In this document: piece after piece, positions 55,772 through 64,000 of the stretch
Layout of the letters: each line of letters opens with the position of its first letter
Position numbering within the stretch: the stretch's first letter is position 1
The notes under the pieces: generated by a model
The model's database searches: none
The model's input: the letters and a program-made list of their open reading frames with translations, nothing else
Told to the model about the DNA's origin: nothing
Source: Alcaligenes sp. SORT26
GTDB lineage: Bacteria; Pseudomonadota; Gammaproteobacteria; Burkholderiales; Burkholderiaceae_B
Reading direction: 5' to 3'
Assembly (NCBI RefSeq): GCF_017377875.1
Contig: NZ_CP070975.1
Location: forward strand, 1,364,001-1,428,000
DNA length: 64,000 bases
Translations under genes and position numbers: made by a program

Positions 55772-56538
55772 TGAGCTGGAACGAGTTGCCCTGGGAGCTG
55801 GTCCATATGGAGCCACAACCGGCTGCCCTGCATATGGCACTGGATGAAATTATCACCCAAGAAGTCAGCGAAGGCACCCGCGCCCCCACCCTGCGTATCT
55901 GGGAATGGCAGGAAGCCGCGGTAGTGATTGGACGTTTCCAGTCCTTGCGTAACGAGATTGAAGCCGATGCGGCTGCCCATCATGGTATTCGAGTCGTACG
56001 CCGCATCAGTGGCGGTGGCGCCATGTTTATTGAGCCAGGCAACACCATTACCTATTCGCTCAGCGTGCCCAAGCAGTTTGTAGCAGGCATGACGTTTCAG
56101 GAGTCCTATGAGTTTCTGGATTCCTGGGTGATTGAAGCCCTGCGTGAAATCGGTATTGATGCCTGGTATCAGCCCTTGAACGACATTACCAGTGCCGGAG
56201 GCAAAATTGGTGGTGCTGCACAAGCACGTCGCGGCAATGCCGTTTTGCACCATGTGACCATGGCCTACGACATTGATGCCGACAAAATGCTGGAAGTCCT
56301 GCGCATCGGCAAGGAAAAGCTGTCGGACAAAGGCACAACCAGTGCCAAGAAACGTGTGGACCCTATCCGTAGCCAAACCGGCATGAGCCGCGAAGCAGTC
56401 ATTGACGCCATGCTGGACGTATTCCGCAAGAAAACGGCACTGAAACCCAGCACACTGGATGCCTCTACATTGGAACGGGCCGAGAAACTGGCACGGGACC
56501 GCTTCCTATCGAACGAATGGACACAACTGGTGCCCTGA
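55768..56538 (+). CDS. Lipoate-protein ligase catalytic domain protein, LplA-like
   Basis: The 256-residue biotin/lipoate ligase-fold protein has RVVRRISGGGAMFIEPGNTITYS (residues 75-97) and the LNDITSAGGKIGGAA motif with catalytic Lys146. It attaches lipoate to E2 and GcvH proteins after activation to lipoyl-AMP. It has no C-terminal accessory domain of its own; the preceding gene supplies it, so this is a bipartite ligase. It could instead be an octanoyltransferase-like paralogue (LipM type), but the adjacent accessory domain argues for a ligase. Confidence 0.88.
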   Translation: MMSWNELPWELVHMEPQPAALHMALDEIITQEVSEGTRAPTLRIWEWQEAAVVIGRFQSLRNEIEADAAAHHGIRVVRRISGGGAMFIEPGNTITYSLSVPKQFVAGMTFQESYEFLDSWVIEALREIGIDAWYQPLNDITSAGGKIGGAAQARRGNAVLHHVTMAYDIDADKMLEVLRIGKEKLSDKGTTSAKKRVDPIRSQTGMSREAVIDAMLDVFRKKTALKPSTLDASTLERAEKLARDRFLSNEWTQLVP

Positions 56539-56571
56539 TCGCCCTCTGAAGGGCAGCGTTGCAGTGCCGGT

Positions 56572-56766
56572 TCAGAACCCGCCCATGCTGCCCAGCCACA
56601 ACAAGCCAGGAATGCTGGCACCCCACACAGCAACCAAACACACATCCATGACTTTGGCCTTCAAGGTCAGGGGTTTGGTGAACGGACCCGATGTCGCAGC
56701 AGAACGTACTGGCCCACGAAAACGTGGTGTGGCTTGAGGACGGTAATGGCGGCTTGGACTGGTCAT
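56572..56766 (-). CDS. Small single-helix membrane protein under LexA boxes (SOS-induced candidate)
   Basis: The 64-residue protein has a basic, Ser/Pro-rich N-terminus (residues 1-37) and one hydrophobic C-terminal helix (VMDVCLVAVWGASIPGLLWLG, about residues 39-59). ATG 56766 has GGAG at a 7-nt spacing, which supports translation. A consensus LexA box lies 14 bp upstream of the start codon. I do not recognise the family. The organisation recalls SOS-induced small membrane proteins such as SidA, DidA and TisB, but this is analogy of size, location and control, not homology. It is convergent with the lipoate-ligase genes. Confidence 0.65.
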   Translation of the reverse strand: MTSPSRHYRPQATPRFRGPVRSAATSGPFTKPLTLKAKVMDVCLVAVWGASIPGLLWLGSMGGF

Positions 56767-56779
56767 GGTTAACTCCGTT

Positions 56780-56815
56780 TACTGTTTTCTTATACAGTAC
56801 TGTACTTAAAACCAG
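56780..56815. promoter_or_regulatory. Tandem LexA (SOS) boxes
   Basis: Positions 56780-56799 read TACTGT-N8-ACAGTA, a perfect match to the gamma/betaproteobacterial LexA core CTGT-N8-ACAG with its flanking TA bases. A second box, CTGT-N8-CCAG (one core mismatch), overlaps the end at 56800-56815. A third related stretch, TATACAGTAG...CTGTACAG, lies at 56971-56990. The only gene placed to be controlled is the small membrane protein. Confidence 0.75.
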
Positions 56816-57012
56816 CATCTAGTGCAATCAGTACCTGCAGTGATGTTGCGCCCACCCCACTGACAGGCTGAAACCCAGTCCTGACGCCATTCACAGCCAA
56901 CTCCCCACCCAACCTGCCATGCCTTCCCGAATCATTGTCGGGGCTAAACAGTCATATTCACCCAGTACTTTATACAGTAGTTCTGTACAGCCACGCTCCC
57001 CATAACACCCAC
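56816..57012. other. Intergenic region between LexA boxes and the peroxiredoxin terminator
   Basis: No gene is seen. A TTATACAGTA motif shared with the LexA-box region, followed by TTCTGTACAG, lies near 56969-56990 and may be a further LexA-related or promoter site. Confidence 0.4.
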
Positions 57013-57050
57013 AAAAAAGCCCTCGTGCCGCTATGGCACGAGGGCTTTTT
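57013..57050 (-). terminator. Intrinsic terminator of the peroxiredoxin gene
   Basis: On the minus strand a 14-bp stem (AAGCCCTCGTGCC/GGCACGAGGGCTT, 4-nt loop) is followed by a T6 run, 27 bp after the stop codon. Confidence 0.92.
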
Positions 57051-57077
57051 ATCTGAACCCGAAGGCCCAGCTAATGC

Positions 57078-57719
57078 TTACTTGTTAGGCTGAGGCGTCA
57101 CACGCAGGTAAGGACGGATCTCGGTAAAGCCTTTGGGGAATTTCTGCTTCAGAACTTCAGGATCTTTCAGACTAGGAACGATGATCACATCGTCGCCGTC
57201 TTCCCAGTTCACTGGCGTAGCCACGCTATGGCTGTCAGTCAGTTGCAGGGAATCGATCACGCGCAGAATTTCGTTGAAGTTACGGCCTGTGCTGGCTGGG
57301 TACGTAATGATCAGACGCACTTTCTTGGCAGGGTCGATGATGAACACCGAACGCACAGTCACGGTGGTGCTGGCGTTGGGGTGGATCATATCGTACAGAT
57401 CCGACACCTTGCGGTCAGCGTCAGCCAGGATTGGGAAGTTAACGGTGGTCTTTTGGGTTTCGTTGATGTCATCAATCCACTTGCCGTGGGAATCAACATC
57501 GTCAACCGAAACGGCAATGACTTTTACGCCGCGCTTGGCGAACTCGTCCGCCAGTTTGGCGGTGTAGCCCAGTTCGGTGGTGCACACAGGCGTGAAATCG
57601 GCTGGGTGGGAGAACAAGACGCCCCAGCTATTACCCAAGAACTCGTGAAACTTGATGGTGCCAGCGGAGGATTTTTGTTCAAAATCAGGGGCCAGGTCAC
57701 CCAGACGAAGTGTAGCCAT
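57078..57719 (-). CDS. 1-Cys peroxiredoxin (Prx6 type)
   Basis: The 213-residue protein has the peroxidatic motif PVCTTE (Cys46) and the second conserved segment VRSVFIIDPAKKVRLIITYPASTGRN, followed by the Prx6-type C-terminal extension (VATPVNWEDGDDVIIVPSL). There is no other cysteine, so it is a 1-Cys enzyme that reduces H2O2 and organic or lipid peroxides with an external reductant. It is not AhpC. No OxyR gene is adjacent. A stretch of about 180 bp upstream separates it from the acyl-CoA dehydrogenase. Confidence 0.93.
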   Translation of the reverse strand: MATLRLGDLAPDFEQKSSAGTIKFHEFLGNSWGVLFSHPADFTPVCTTELGYTAKLADEFAKRGVKVIAVSVDDVDSHGKWIDDINETQKTTVNFPILADADRKVSDLYDMIHPNASTTVTVRSVFIIDPAKKVRLIITYPASTGRNFNEILRVIDSLQLTDSHSVATPVNWEDGDDVIIVPSLKDPEVLKQKFPKGFTEIRPYLRVTPQPNK

Positions 57720-57846
57720 TACGTTCCTCTTTTCTAAATGCAGCAGCGATTAGGAGATCACTGACTTAAATAATCAGGACTAGTCAGATGATTTTGTCAG
57801 TATAAAGAGTGCGTTTCAAATAATTAAAAGCTATATAAATATACCC

Positions 57847-57885
57847 AAAAAAGGCCCGGCAGCCAAAGAGGCGGCGCGGGCCTTT
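57847..57885 (-). terminator. Intrinsic terminator of the acyl-CoA dehydrogenase gene
   Basis: On the minus strand AAAGGCCCG/CGGGCCTTT (with a large, partly paired loop) is followed by a T run, 21 bp after the gene's stop. Confidence 0.78.
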
Positions 57886-57905
57886 ATGCCTTGCGGCTTG
57901 TCGAC

Positions 57906-59723
57906 TTACAGCAGTTCAGTCGACAGGTAAGGAGTCAGCTCCACACCATCCGCCACAGACTGAGCCAAGGCACCGGCACGTGGCAGCAAGTGGCTGGCAA
58001 AGAACACGCTGGTCGACAGCTTGCGGCGCAGGAATGGATCCTGATTGCCTTCGCTCAATGCTTTTTCTGCAGCCAAAGCAGCACGAGCCATTTGCCAACC
58101 CGTCAGCACGTAACCGGACAGCATCAGGAATGGCACGCTGCCCAGGAATACCGCGGACAGGTCTTTCTGAGCGTTCATCAAGGTGAACATGGCCGCACGT
58201 TCCACGCTCTTCACACCTGCTTCCAGGCGATCAGCGATCAAGCTCAATGCAGCTTTGTGCTCACCGCCTTGAGCAGCGCGTTCACGCAGCTTGGCAACGG
58301 TTGCACCCAGCTCTGGAGCCAGACCCTGGATCACAGCACCTGCATCACGCAGCACCTTGCGACCGATAAAGTCGTTGGCCTGAATCGCTGTGGTGCCTTC
58401 GTAGATAGGCAGAATGCGAGAGTCACGGTAGTGCTGAGCGGCGCCCGTTTCTTCGATAAAGCCCGTACCACCATGCACCTGCACGCCCAGAGAAGTCACT
58501 TCCAGGGACATTTCAGTGCTGAAACCCTTGACCACAGGCACCAGGAACTCATACAGAGCCTGATAACGCTTGCGAGCATTTTCGTCTGCGCTGTGACGTG
58601 CCTTGTCATTTACACCGGCGGCAAAGTAAGCCAGCGCACGGGAGCCTTCAGTCAAAGCACGCATTTGAACCAGCATGCGCTGCACATCAGGGTGATGGGC
58701 GATGGAAACGGCTTTACCGCCCGTCAGGGGAGCACCCTGCACACGGTCGTTCGCGTATTCAACCGCTTGTTGCAAAGCACGTTCAGCCACAGCGATACCC
58801 TGCACGCCCACAGCGTAACGGGCTGCGTTCATCATGATGAACATGTACTTCAGGCCTTCGTTTTCCTTGCCGACCAGGTAGCCAACAGCGCCCTCGCCTA
58901 CATCGCCCTTGCCCGAACCGTACAGCAGCACAGCAGTTGGGCTGCCGTGAATGCCCAGCTTGTGCTCCAGCGACGCACACCAGACATCGTTACGCTCACC
59001 CAGAGAGCCATCGTCCTTGACCATGAACTTGGGCACGATGAACAGCGAGATACCCTTCACACCGGCAGGCGCATCAGGCGTGCGGGCCAGCACCAGATGG
59101 ACGATGTTCTCGGCCATATCGTGCTCACCGTAGGTGATGAAAATCTTTTGACCGCTGATACGGTAGCTGCCGTCATCCTGAGGAACGGCACGGCTGGCAA
59201 CCTGGGCCAGATCCGAACCGGCCTGAGGCTCGGTCAAGTTCATGGTGCCAGTCCAGCGACCTTCCATCAAAGGCGGCAGGAAACGTTCTTTCTGTTCGTC
59301 CGAGCCGACCATGGACACGGCTTCGATCACGCCGTCAGTCAGCAAAGGACACAGGGAAAAAGCCAGGTTGGCGGCATTGATGTTTTCACATGCCACAGCA
59401 CCAATCAGCTTGGGCAGGCCTTGGCCACCCAGCTCGGCTTCGTGTTGCAAGCCTTGCCAACCGGCTTTTGCAAATTCTTCAAAGGCTTTTTTAAAGCCGG
59501 GTGTGGTGGTGACCACACCGTCATTCCACTTGGCGCCATTCTGATCACCGGCGCGGTTCAAAGGTGCTACTTCCTGCTCAACGAAGCGGGCGTTCTCATC
59601 AATAATGGCATCGATCAACTCGGCCGAGAAATCCTCAAAGCCAGGCAATTCCAGCACACCAGGTAGATCAGCCAGCTCTGTAAGTGCAAAGCGGATGTCT
59701 TGGGTGGGTACACGATACGTCAT
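57906..59723 (-). CDS. Acyl-CoA dehydrogenase with C-terminal extension
   Basis: The 605-residue FAD enzyme has the acyl-CoA dehydrogenase core (MNLTEPQAGSDLAQV, KIFITYGEHDMAENI, GIHGSPTAVLLY, YRDSRILPIYEGTTAIQ) and a C-terminal extension of about 150 residues found in the long DmdC-like/AcdA group. Electrons go to the ETF encoded just upstream. ATG 59723 has AGGAG 6 nt upstream; an in-frame GTG at 59729 is less likely. The substrate cannot be fixed; the catalytic Glu lies in the IYEGTTAIQ segment. Confidence 0.9.
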   Translation of the reverse strand: MTYRVPTQDIRFALTELADLPGVLELPGFEDFSAELIDAIIDENARFVEQEVAPLNRAGDQNGAKWNDGVVTTTPGFKKAFEEFAKAGWQGLQHEAELGGQGLPKLIGAVACENINAANLAFSLCPLLTDGVIEAVSMVGSDEQKERFLPPLMEGRWTGTMNLTEPQAGSDLAQVASRAVPQDDGSYRISGQKIFITYGEHDMAENIVHLVLARTPDAPAGVKGISLFIVPKFMVKDDGSLGERNDVWCASLEHKLGIHGSPTAVLLYGSGKGDVGEGAVGYLVGKENEGLKYMFIMMNAARYAVGVQGIAVAERALQQAVEYANDRVQGAPLTGGKAVSIAHHPDVQRMLVQMRALTEGSRALAYFAAGVNDKARHSADENARKRYQALYEFLVPVVKGFSTEMSLEVTSLGVQVHGGTGFIEETGAAQHYRDSRILPIYEGTTAIQANDFIGRKVLRDAGAVIQGLAPELGATVAKLRERAAQGGEHKAALSLIADRLEAGVKSVERAAMFTLMNAQKDLSAVFLGSVPFLMLSGYVLTGWQMARAALAAEKALSEGNQDPFLRRKLSTSVFFASHLLPRAGALAQSVADGVELTPYLSTELL

Positions 59724-59790
59724 GAACACTCCTACACAGAAACAAAAAGGACCGAAGCCACAATCAGGCCCCCAGGATATATACGTACTG

Positions 59791-59822
59791 AAAAAAAGCC
59801 TGCTGGAGAAACCCCAGCAGGC
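59791..59822 (-). terminator. Intrinsic terminator of the etf operon
   Basis: On the minus strand a 9-bp stem (GCCTGCTGG/CCAGCAGGC) is followed by a T7 run, 10 bp after the etfA stop. It separates etfBA from the acyl-CoA dehydrogenase gene downstream. Confidence 0.9.
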
Positions 59823-59832
59823 CGATTGACGC

Positions 59833-60762
59833 TTAGAGCGCTTTTTCTAACTCAGGCACGGCTTCAAACAGATCCGCAACCAGACCGTAGTCGGCCACGC
59901 CAAAAATAGGCGCTTCTGGATCTTTATTGATAGCAACAATCACTTTGGAATCTTTCATGCCAGCCAAGTGCTGAATGGCACCGGAGATACCGACGGCCAC
60001 ATACAACTGAGGAGCCACGATCTTGCCTGTCTGCCCCACCTGCCAGTCGTTCGGCGCATAGCCAGCGTCAACAGCCGCACGCGAAGCGCCCAATGCCGCA
60101 CCCAGCTTGTCTGCCAGACCGTCCAGCAACTTGAAGTTTTCGGCACTGCCCATACCGCGGCCACCGGAAACCACGACACCTGCACCGGCCAGTTCTGGGC
60201 GGTCGCTCTTAGCCACTTCACGGCTGACAAAAGTCGAACGGCCCGAATCAGCCACAGCGCTCAGTTCTTCAACCGCGGCGCTACCACCTTCAGCGGCAAC
60301 AGCGTCAAATGCGGTGGTACGCACGGTGATCACTTTAACGGCATCGCTGGACTGAACCGTTGCCACCGCATTACCGGCATAAATAGGACGGGTGAAGGTA
60401 TCAGCCGACTCCACGGACAAAATGTCCGACAGTTGGGCAACATCCAGCTTGGCCGCAACGCGAGGAGCAATATTCTTGCCCGAAGCGGTAGCGGGGAACA
60501 GGATGTGGCTGTAGCCGGATGCAATGGCCAGCACTTGAGCAGCCACGTTTTCAGCCAGGCCTTCAGCCAATGCGGGGCCATCAGCCAACAGTACTTTGCT
60601 GACACCCTGGGCTTTGGCAGCCGCCTGGGCCACGCCAGCAGCCTGGTTACCTGCGACCAGAACATGCACATCACCGCCGATTTTCTGAGCGGCAGCCAGA
60701 GCGTTGAGCGTTGCAGCCTTGAGCTGCTGATTATCGTGCTCGGCAATAACAAGGATAGCCAT
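59833..60762 (-). CDS. etfA: Electron transfer flavoprotein alpha subunit
   Basis: The 309-residue subunit binds FAD and passes electrons from acyl-CoA dehydrogenases to ETF-quinone oxidoreductase. The C-terminal FAD domain is clear: [57 protein letters not shown] and [21 protein letters not shown]. It abuts etfB with no gap and its start overlaps the same transcript. Confidence 0.96.
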   Translation of the reverse strand: MAILVIAEHDNQQLKAATLNALAAAQKIGGDVHVLVAGNQAAGVAQAAAKAQGVSKVLLADGPALAEGLAENVAAQVLAIASGYSHILFPATASGKNIAPRVAAKLDVAQLSDILSVESADTFTRPIYAGNAVATVQSSDAVKVITVRTTAFDAVAAEGGSAAVEELSAVADSGRSTFVSREVAKSDRPELAGAGVVVSGGRGMGSAENFKLLDGLADKLGAALGASRAAVDAGYAPNDWQVGQTGKIVAPQLYVAVGISGAIQHLAGMKDSKVIVAINKDPEAPIFGVADYGLVADLFEAVPELEKAL

Positions 60763-61512
60763 TTAAATCACCTTCGCTTCGTTCTTCAGTTTCTCGACCA
60801 GTGTCGCTACGTCGGGCACCATGATGCCAGCGGCACGAGCTGGGGGCTCTGTCACTTTCAGCGTTTTGATACGGGGAGCCACATCAATGCCCAGCTCTTC
60901 AGGAGTCAGGGTTTCCAAGGGCTTTTTCTTGGCCTTCATGATGTTGGGCAGGGTCACGTAACGAGGCTCGTTCAAGCGCAGGTCGGTGGTGATCACGGCG
61001 GGCAGGCTCAGTTTCAATGTTTCCAGGCCGCCGTCCACTTCACGAGTGACCGACACGCTGTCGCCCGAAACTTCAACCTTGCTGGCGAACGTGGCTTGTG
61101 GCCAGTCCAGCAGCGCAGCCAGCATCTGGCCGGTTTGGTTGGCATCGTCATCAATGGCTTGTTTGCCCAGGATCACGAGTTGAGGCTGCTCTTTGTCCAC
61201 CACGGCCTTGATCAGCTTGGCCACGGCCAAAGGCTGCAATTCTGCGTCGGTTTGCACCAGGGTGGCCCGATCCGCACCAATGGCCAAGGCCGTGCGCAGC
61301 GTTTCCTGGCTTTGTGCAACGCCGCAAGAAAGCGCGATCACTTCAGTGGCTGCACCGCTTTCTTTGAGGCGAGTGGCCTCTTCGACAGCGATTTCGTCAA
61401 AGGGGTTCATGGACATTTTCACATTGGCAATGTCCACCCCGGTTTGGTCAGATTTCACGCGTACCTTGACGTTATAGTCAACTACGCGTTTCACGGGTAC
61501 TAACACCTTCAT
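60763..61512 (-). CDS. etfB: Electron transfer flavoprotein beta subunit
   Basis: The 249-residue AMP-binding subunit has the N-terminal [20 protein letters not shown], the ETF-beta signature [16 protein letters not shown] and [40 protein letters not shown]. It lies at the start of etfBA; etfA follows at once. This is the catabolic ETF pair common to Burkholderiales. Confidence 0.96.
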   Translation of the reverse strand: MKVLVPVKRVVDYNVKVRVKSDQTGVDIANVKMSMNPFDEIAVEEATRLKESGAATEVIALSCGVAQSQETLRTALAIGADRATLVQTDAELQPLAVAKLIKAVVDKEQPQLVILGKQAIDDDANQTGQMLAALLDWPQATFASKVEVSGDSVSVTREVDGGLETLKLSLPAVITTDLRLNEPRYVTLPNIMKAKKKPLETLTPEELGIDVAPRIKTLKVTEPPARAAGIMVPDVATLVEKLKNEAKVI

Positions 61513-61597
61513 GTAATGTTCTCCAGTGCAGTCTTAAATAAAAATTGTTCTGTTGAAATAAGGCTTTAGAAGAATTCCAAAGCCCGGAGCCACTTGC

Positions 61598-62521
61598 CTA
61601 AAGCCCGGCAAGGGCCCTGATGTGGGCCACCACGCTGCGTCCCAGGGACGAGGGATCGTACCCCCCTTCCAGCATACTGACCAGACGTTGTCCGGCACTA
61701 GGCGCACAGGCTTGAACCACCATCTCGGTCAATTCCGCATAATCGGCTTCCACCAGGCTTAACTGTCCCATCTCGTCTTCGCGGTGAGCATCAAAGCCTG
61801 CCGAGAAAAAGACCATTTCAGGGGCAAACGCCTCTATGCGGGGCAAACAAAGCTGTTTGAACAGATCGATAATCTGCGCAGACTTGGTGTAAGCCTCAAC
61901 CGGTATATTTACCATGTTTTGCGCCGCCGGGTCCTGAAAGGAATCAGGAAAAAACGGGGACTGAAAGAAACTGCACATCAGAACCCGCTCGTCACCGGCA
62001 AAAATCTGTTCGGTCCCATTGCCGTGATGCACGTCAAAATCGACGATCAACACGCGCTTGAGATCATATTTTTCCATCGCATAGGCCACGGCCACCGCGA
62101 TATTGTTGAAAAAACAAAAACCCATCGCCCGAGCCCGTTCGGCATGATGTCCGGGGGGCCGCACTGCACAAAAAGCACCGGTCGCTCCCTCGTTCATGAC
62201 GCCATCGACCGCATCCAGACCCGCCCCGGCAGCGGCATAGGCCGCTTCCAGGGTATAGGGATTCATCAGGGTGTCAGGATCGATATTGAAATACCCCTGC
62301 TTGGGCAATTGCTCTTTGAGCTTTTGCAGATAAGCAGCATCATGCACCCGCAGGATATCCTCATCCGTCGCCAGCCGAGCTTGCCGCTGGGCCAGATAGG
62401 ATGCCAGACCGCTGGATAGCAGTTGATCGTTTATGGCATCGAGTCGCTGCGGACTTTCCGGATGCCATCGACCCATCTCATGCAAATGGCACGATGGATG
62501 GATAAAATATAGTGTCTCCAT
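61598..62521 (-). CDS. Histone-deacetylase-family amidohydrolase
   Basis: The 307-residue arginase-fold zinc hydrolase has the HDAC signatures RPPGHHAERARAMGFCFFNN (two His), VLIVDFDVHHGNGTEQIF with the zinc Asp/His, and FFSAGFDAHREDEMGQ with the second zinc Asp. Bacterial members act on acetylated amines such as polyamines or acetoin-type substrates; the substrate here is unknown. Its ATG is only 11 bp from the start codon of divergent mltB, leaving no room for independent promoters between them. Confidence 0.92.
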   Translation of the reverse strand: METLYFIHPSCHLHEMGRWHPESPQRLDAINDQLLSSGLASYLAQRQARLATDEDILRVHDAAYLQKLKEQLPKQGYFNIDPDTLMNPYTLEAAYAAAGAGLDAVDGVMNEGATGAFCAVRPPGHHAERARAMGFCFFNNIAVAVAYAMEKYDLKRVLIVDFDVHHGNGTEQIFAGDERVLMCSFFQSPFFPDSFQDPAAQNMVNIPVEAYTKSAQIIDLFKQLCLPRIEAFAPEMVFFSAGFDAHREDEMGQLSLVEADYAELTEMVVQACAPSAGQRLVSMLEGGYDPSSLGRSVVAHIRALAGL

Positions 62522-62532
62522 GAGGATGGATT

Positions 62533-63726
62533 ATGTTCAGACCCACTCGAATTTTGCAAGCAGTACTGATCGCGCTGAGCACTGCCGGCTGCGCCACAAC
62601 CACCACCCAAGCCCCGGCCTTGGACTCCAAACCCAGTAAAGACGCGGCTTCCCAAGCCTCTTCAAAAAAACCAACGATCGTCGCCATCAAGGCTTTGGAC
62701 GAGCCGGTGTCCATTCAGGCCGGTGAATCTCGCTCCGGACGGACACAATTTTTTAAATTAAACGGTGAATTAAACGATGACATTGCGGCCTATGCCCAAG
62801 AAGTGGCAAGTGCACGCAAGATTCCATTGGATCTGGTCACCGATATTTTGCAGCAGGCTCAATATAACGAGACCGCTGCCAAATTAATGCGCCCTACAAA
62901 AGGTCGTATCAAGCGCAGTTGGGTCACGTACAAGCAGCGCAATGTGGACCCTGCCCGTATTCAGGGTGGCGTCCAGTTCTGGCAAAAACACCGTCTTGCC
63001 CTGGACCAGATCTCCCAGACCTACGGTGTACCCCCGTCTATTATTGTGTCGATTCTGGGAGTGGAAACCGTCTACGGCAAAATCATGGGAGACTTCAAGG
63101 TACTGGATGCCTTGTTTACCCTGGGCTTTGCGTACCCGGATGACAGCCGCCCCGAACGCGGCCAATTATTTCGCGATCAACTGGCTGACCTGATCGAGCT
63201 GCACTATCAAGGGGAACTGGATGCTCGTATTGTTCAGGGTTCGTTTGCTGGCGCGATGGGCATGTCCCAATTCATGCCAGGCAGCCTGATACGGTATGCA
63301 GTAGACGGTGACGGCGATGGTCGAATCGACCTGCGCAATAATCCGACTGATGCAATGGCCTCGATTGCCAACTTCTTGCGCGCCCATGGCTGGGAGCCCG
63401 GCCTGCCAGTCTTTGCCCCGGCCCAGCTTAGCAATGCCAATAAAGGCATGGTCGATGGCGGCATCTACCCCAAACTGAACTGGACACAGTTGCAAGCGGC
63501 CGGAGCCAGCGTAAAAGGCCAGAGCCAGAATACTGGCCCCTGGCAGCAGGCTCAACTAGGCGTCGTGAACCTGGTGGACGAACCGCGCAACACGACAGAA
63601 TATCGCCTGGGTACGCCCAACTTCTTTGCCATTACCCATTACAACCGCAGTTATTTTTATGCCAGCTCGGTGGCAGATCTGGCCTCCGAACTGGCTAAAC
63701 AAATGGGCTATGGCGACCCTAATTAA
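62533..63726 (+). CDS. mltB: Membrane-bound lytic murein transglycosylase B
   Basis: The 397-residue lipoprotein has a signal peptide ending at the lipobox LSTAGC (Cys20 becomes the lipidated residue). MltB cleaves peptidoglycan to 1,6-anhydromuropeptides. The catalytic Glu is in ILGVETVYGKIMGDFKV, and SFAGAMGMSQFMPGSLIRYAVDGDGDGRIDL carries the EF-hand-like loop of the family. GAGG precedes ATG 62533. The stop overlaps the cysM stop by 4 bp on the other strand. Confidence 0.94.
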   Translation: MFRPTRILQAVLIALSTAGCATTTTQAPALDSKPSKDAASQASSKKPTIVAIKALDEPVSIQAGESRSGRTQFFKLNGELNDDIAAYAQEVASARKIPLDLVTDILQQAQYNETAAKLMRPTKGRIKRSWVTYKQRNVDPARIQGGVQFWQKHRLALDQISQTYGVPPSIIVSILGVETVYGKIMGDFKVLDALFTLGFAYPDDSRPERGQLFRDQLADLIELHYQGELDARIVQGSFAGAMGMSQFMPGSLIRYAVDGDGDGRIDLRNNPTDAMASIANFLRAHGWEPGLPVFAPAQLSNANKGMVDGGIYPKLNWTQLQAAGASVKGQSQNTGPWQQAQLGVVNLVDEPRNTTEYRLGTPNFFAITHYNRSYFYASSVADLASELAKQMGYGDPN

Positions 63727-64000
63727 TTAAAGATACCGGTAGACAAGTAGCGGTCGCCACGGTCGCACACAATAAAAACGATCGTGGCGTTTTCTACGCG
63801 CTGAGCAACGCGCATGGCGGCAACCAGTGCCCCACCCGAAGAAATACCAGCACAGATCCCTTCTTCAGCGGCCATACGACGCGTCATGATCTCGGCCTCT
63901 TGCTGACCAATTTCCTCGAACATATCCACTTTGGACGGATCGTAAATCTTGGGCAGATACGCCTCAGGCCATTTACGAATACCGGCAATCTGCGCACCGG
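63723..64000 (-). CDS. cysM: Cysteine synthase B, C-terminal part (cut by window edge)
   Basis: The visible 91-codon C-terminus reads AQIAGIRKWPEAYLPKIYDPSK, MTRRMAAEEGICAGISSGGA and IVFIVCDRGDRYLSTGIF, matching CysM (O-acetylserine or O-phosphoserine sulfhydrylase, PLP-dependent). The 5' end is outside the window. The gene runs convergently into mltB with a 4-bp overlap and has no room for a terminator between. Confidence 0.9.
   Translation of the reverse strand, partial: GAQIAGIRKWPEAYLPKIYDPSKVDMFEEIGQQEAEIMTRRMAAEEGICAGISSGGALVAAMRVAQRVENATIVFIVCDRGDRYLSTGIFN

Noticed and set aside
56465-56818. Alternative minus-strand frame of about 117 codons across the LexA-box region
   Set aside because: It would start inside the LexA boxes, is Cys-rich with no coherent domain, and has no ribosome-binding site; the 64-residue frame has one.

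Overview
The window looks like a chromosomal segment of a betaproteobacterium in the Alcaligenaceae (Burkholderiales), probably Alcaligenes or a close relative. The evidence is a moderately high-GC housekeeping backbone, a paaABCDE-N-G-I-K phenylacetate operon, a ccoNOQPGH cbb3 oxidase operon next to an FNR-type regulator, and proteins that resemble Bordetella/Alcaligenes homologues throughout. The species call is inference. I see no insertion sequence, prophage, CRISPR array, tRNA or rRNA.

Layout. 1-5.8 kb: parC (5' part only), parE, trxA, rho, gdhA. 5.9-15.2 kb: a seven-gene minus-strand accessory operon (family 5 solute-binding protein, two permeases, fused double ATPase, Rieske dioxygenase alpha and beta, flavin-reductase-like protein), divergent from a V4R-domain protein and a GntR/FCD regulator; it looks like uptake plus oxidation of an unknown, probably aromatic, compound. 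15.2-26.4 kb: class A beta-lactamase, YhdP-like AsmA protein, glnE, queH, clpB. 26.7-34.5 kb: the oxygen-response block: fnr, a small membrane protein, ccoH, ccoG, ccoP, ccoQ, ccoO, ccoN, ccoS and a P1B-ATPase homologue that has lost all its cytoplasmic catalytic domains. Three FNR boxes punctuate the block, and one also appears to drive a divergent small RNA. 34.9-42.7 kb: aceA, queF, an MFS transporter, pgsA, uvrC, nagZ, acpS. 42.8-50.9 kb: phenylacetate catabolism. 51.2-55.2 kb: orn, M48 protease, rsgA, NUDIX CoA hydrolase, rplS. 55.4-57 kb: a bipartite lipoate-protein ligase (separate accessory-domain and catalytic-domain genes) behind a structured leader, then a 64-residue membrane protein under consensus LexA boxes. 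57-64 kb: 1-Cys peroxiredoxin, acyl-CoA dehydrogenase, etfA/etfB, a histone-deacetylase-family amidohydrolase, mltB and the 3' end of cysM.

How it fits together. The cbb3 genes, their regulator FNR and the FNR boxes form a low-oxygen respiration module. Acyl-CoA dehydrogenase with EtfAB passes electrons from acyl-CoA oxidation, and phenylacetyl-CoA catabolism feeds acetyl-CoA and succinyl-CoA to the glyoxylate enzyme AceA and central metabolism. queF and queH both belong to queuosine synthesis.

The most unusual items are the membrane-only CcoI relic-like protein, the divergent FNR-linked sRNA candidate with a seven-C loop, the FNR box-to-ATG distance of exactly 41.5 bp at two genes that lack a Shine-Dalgarno sequence, the LexA-controlled small membrane protein, and the split lipoate ligase. 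All are read from sequence alone; no search or folding program was run.
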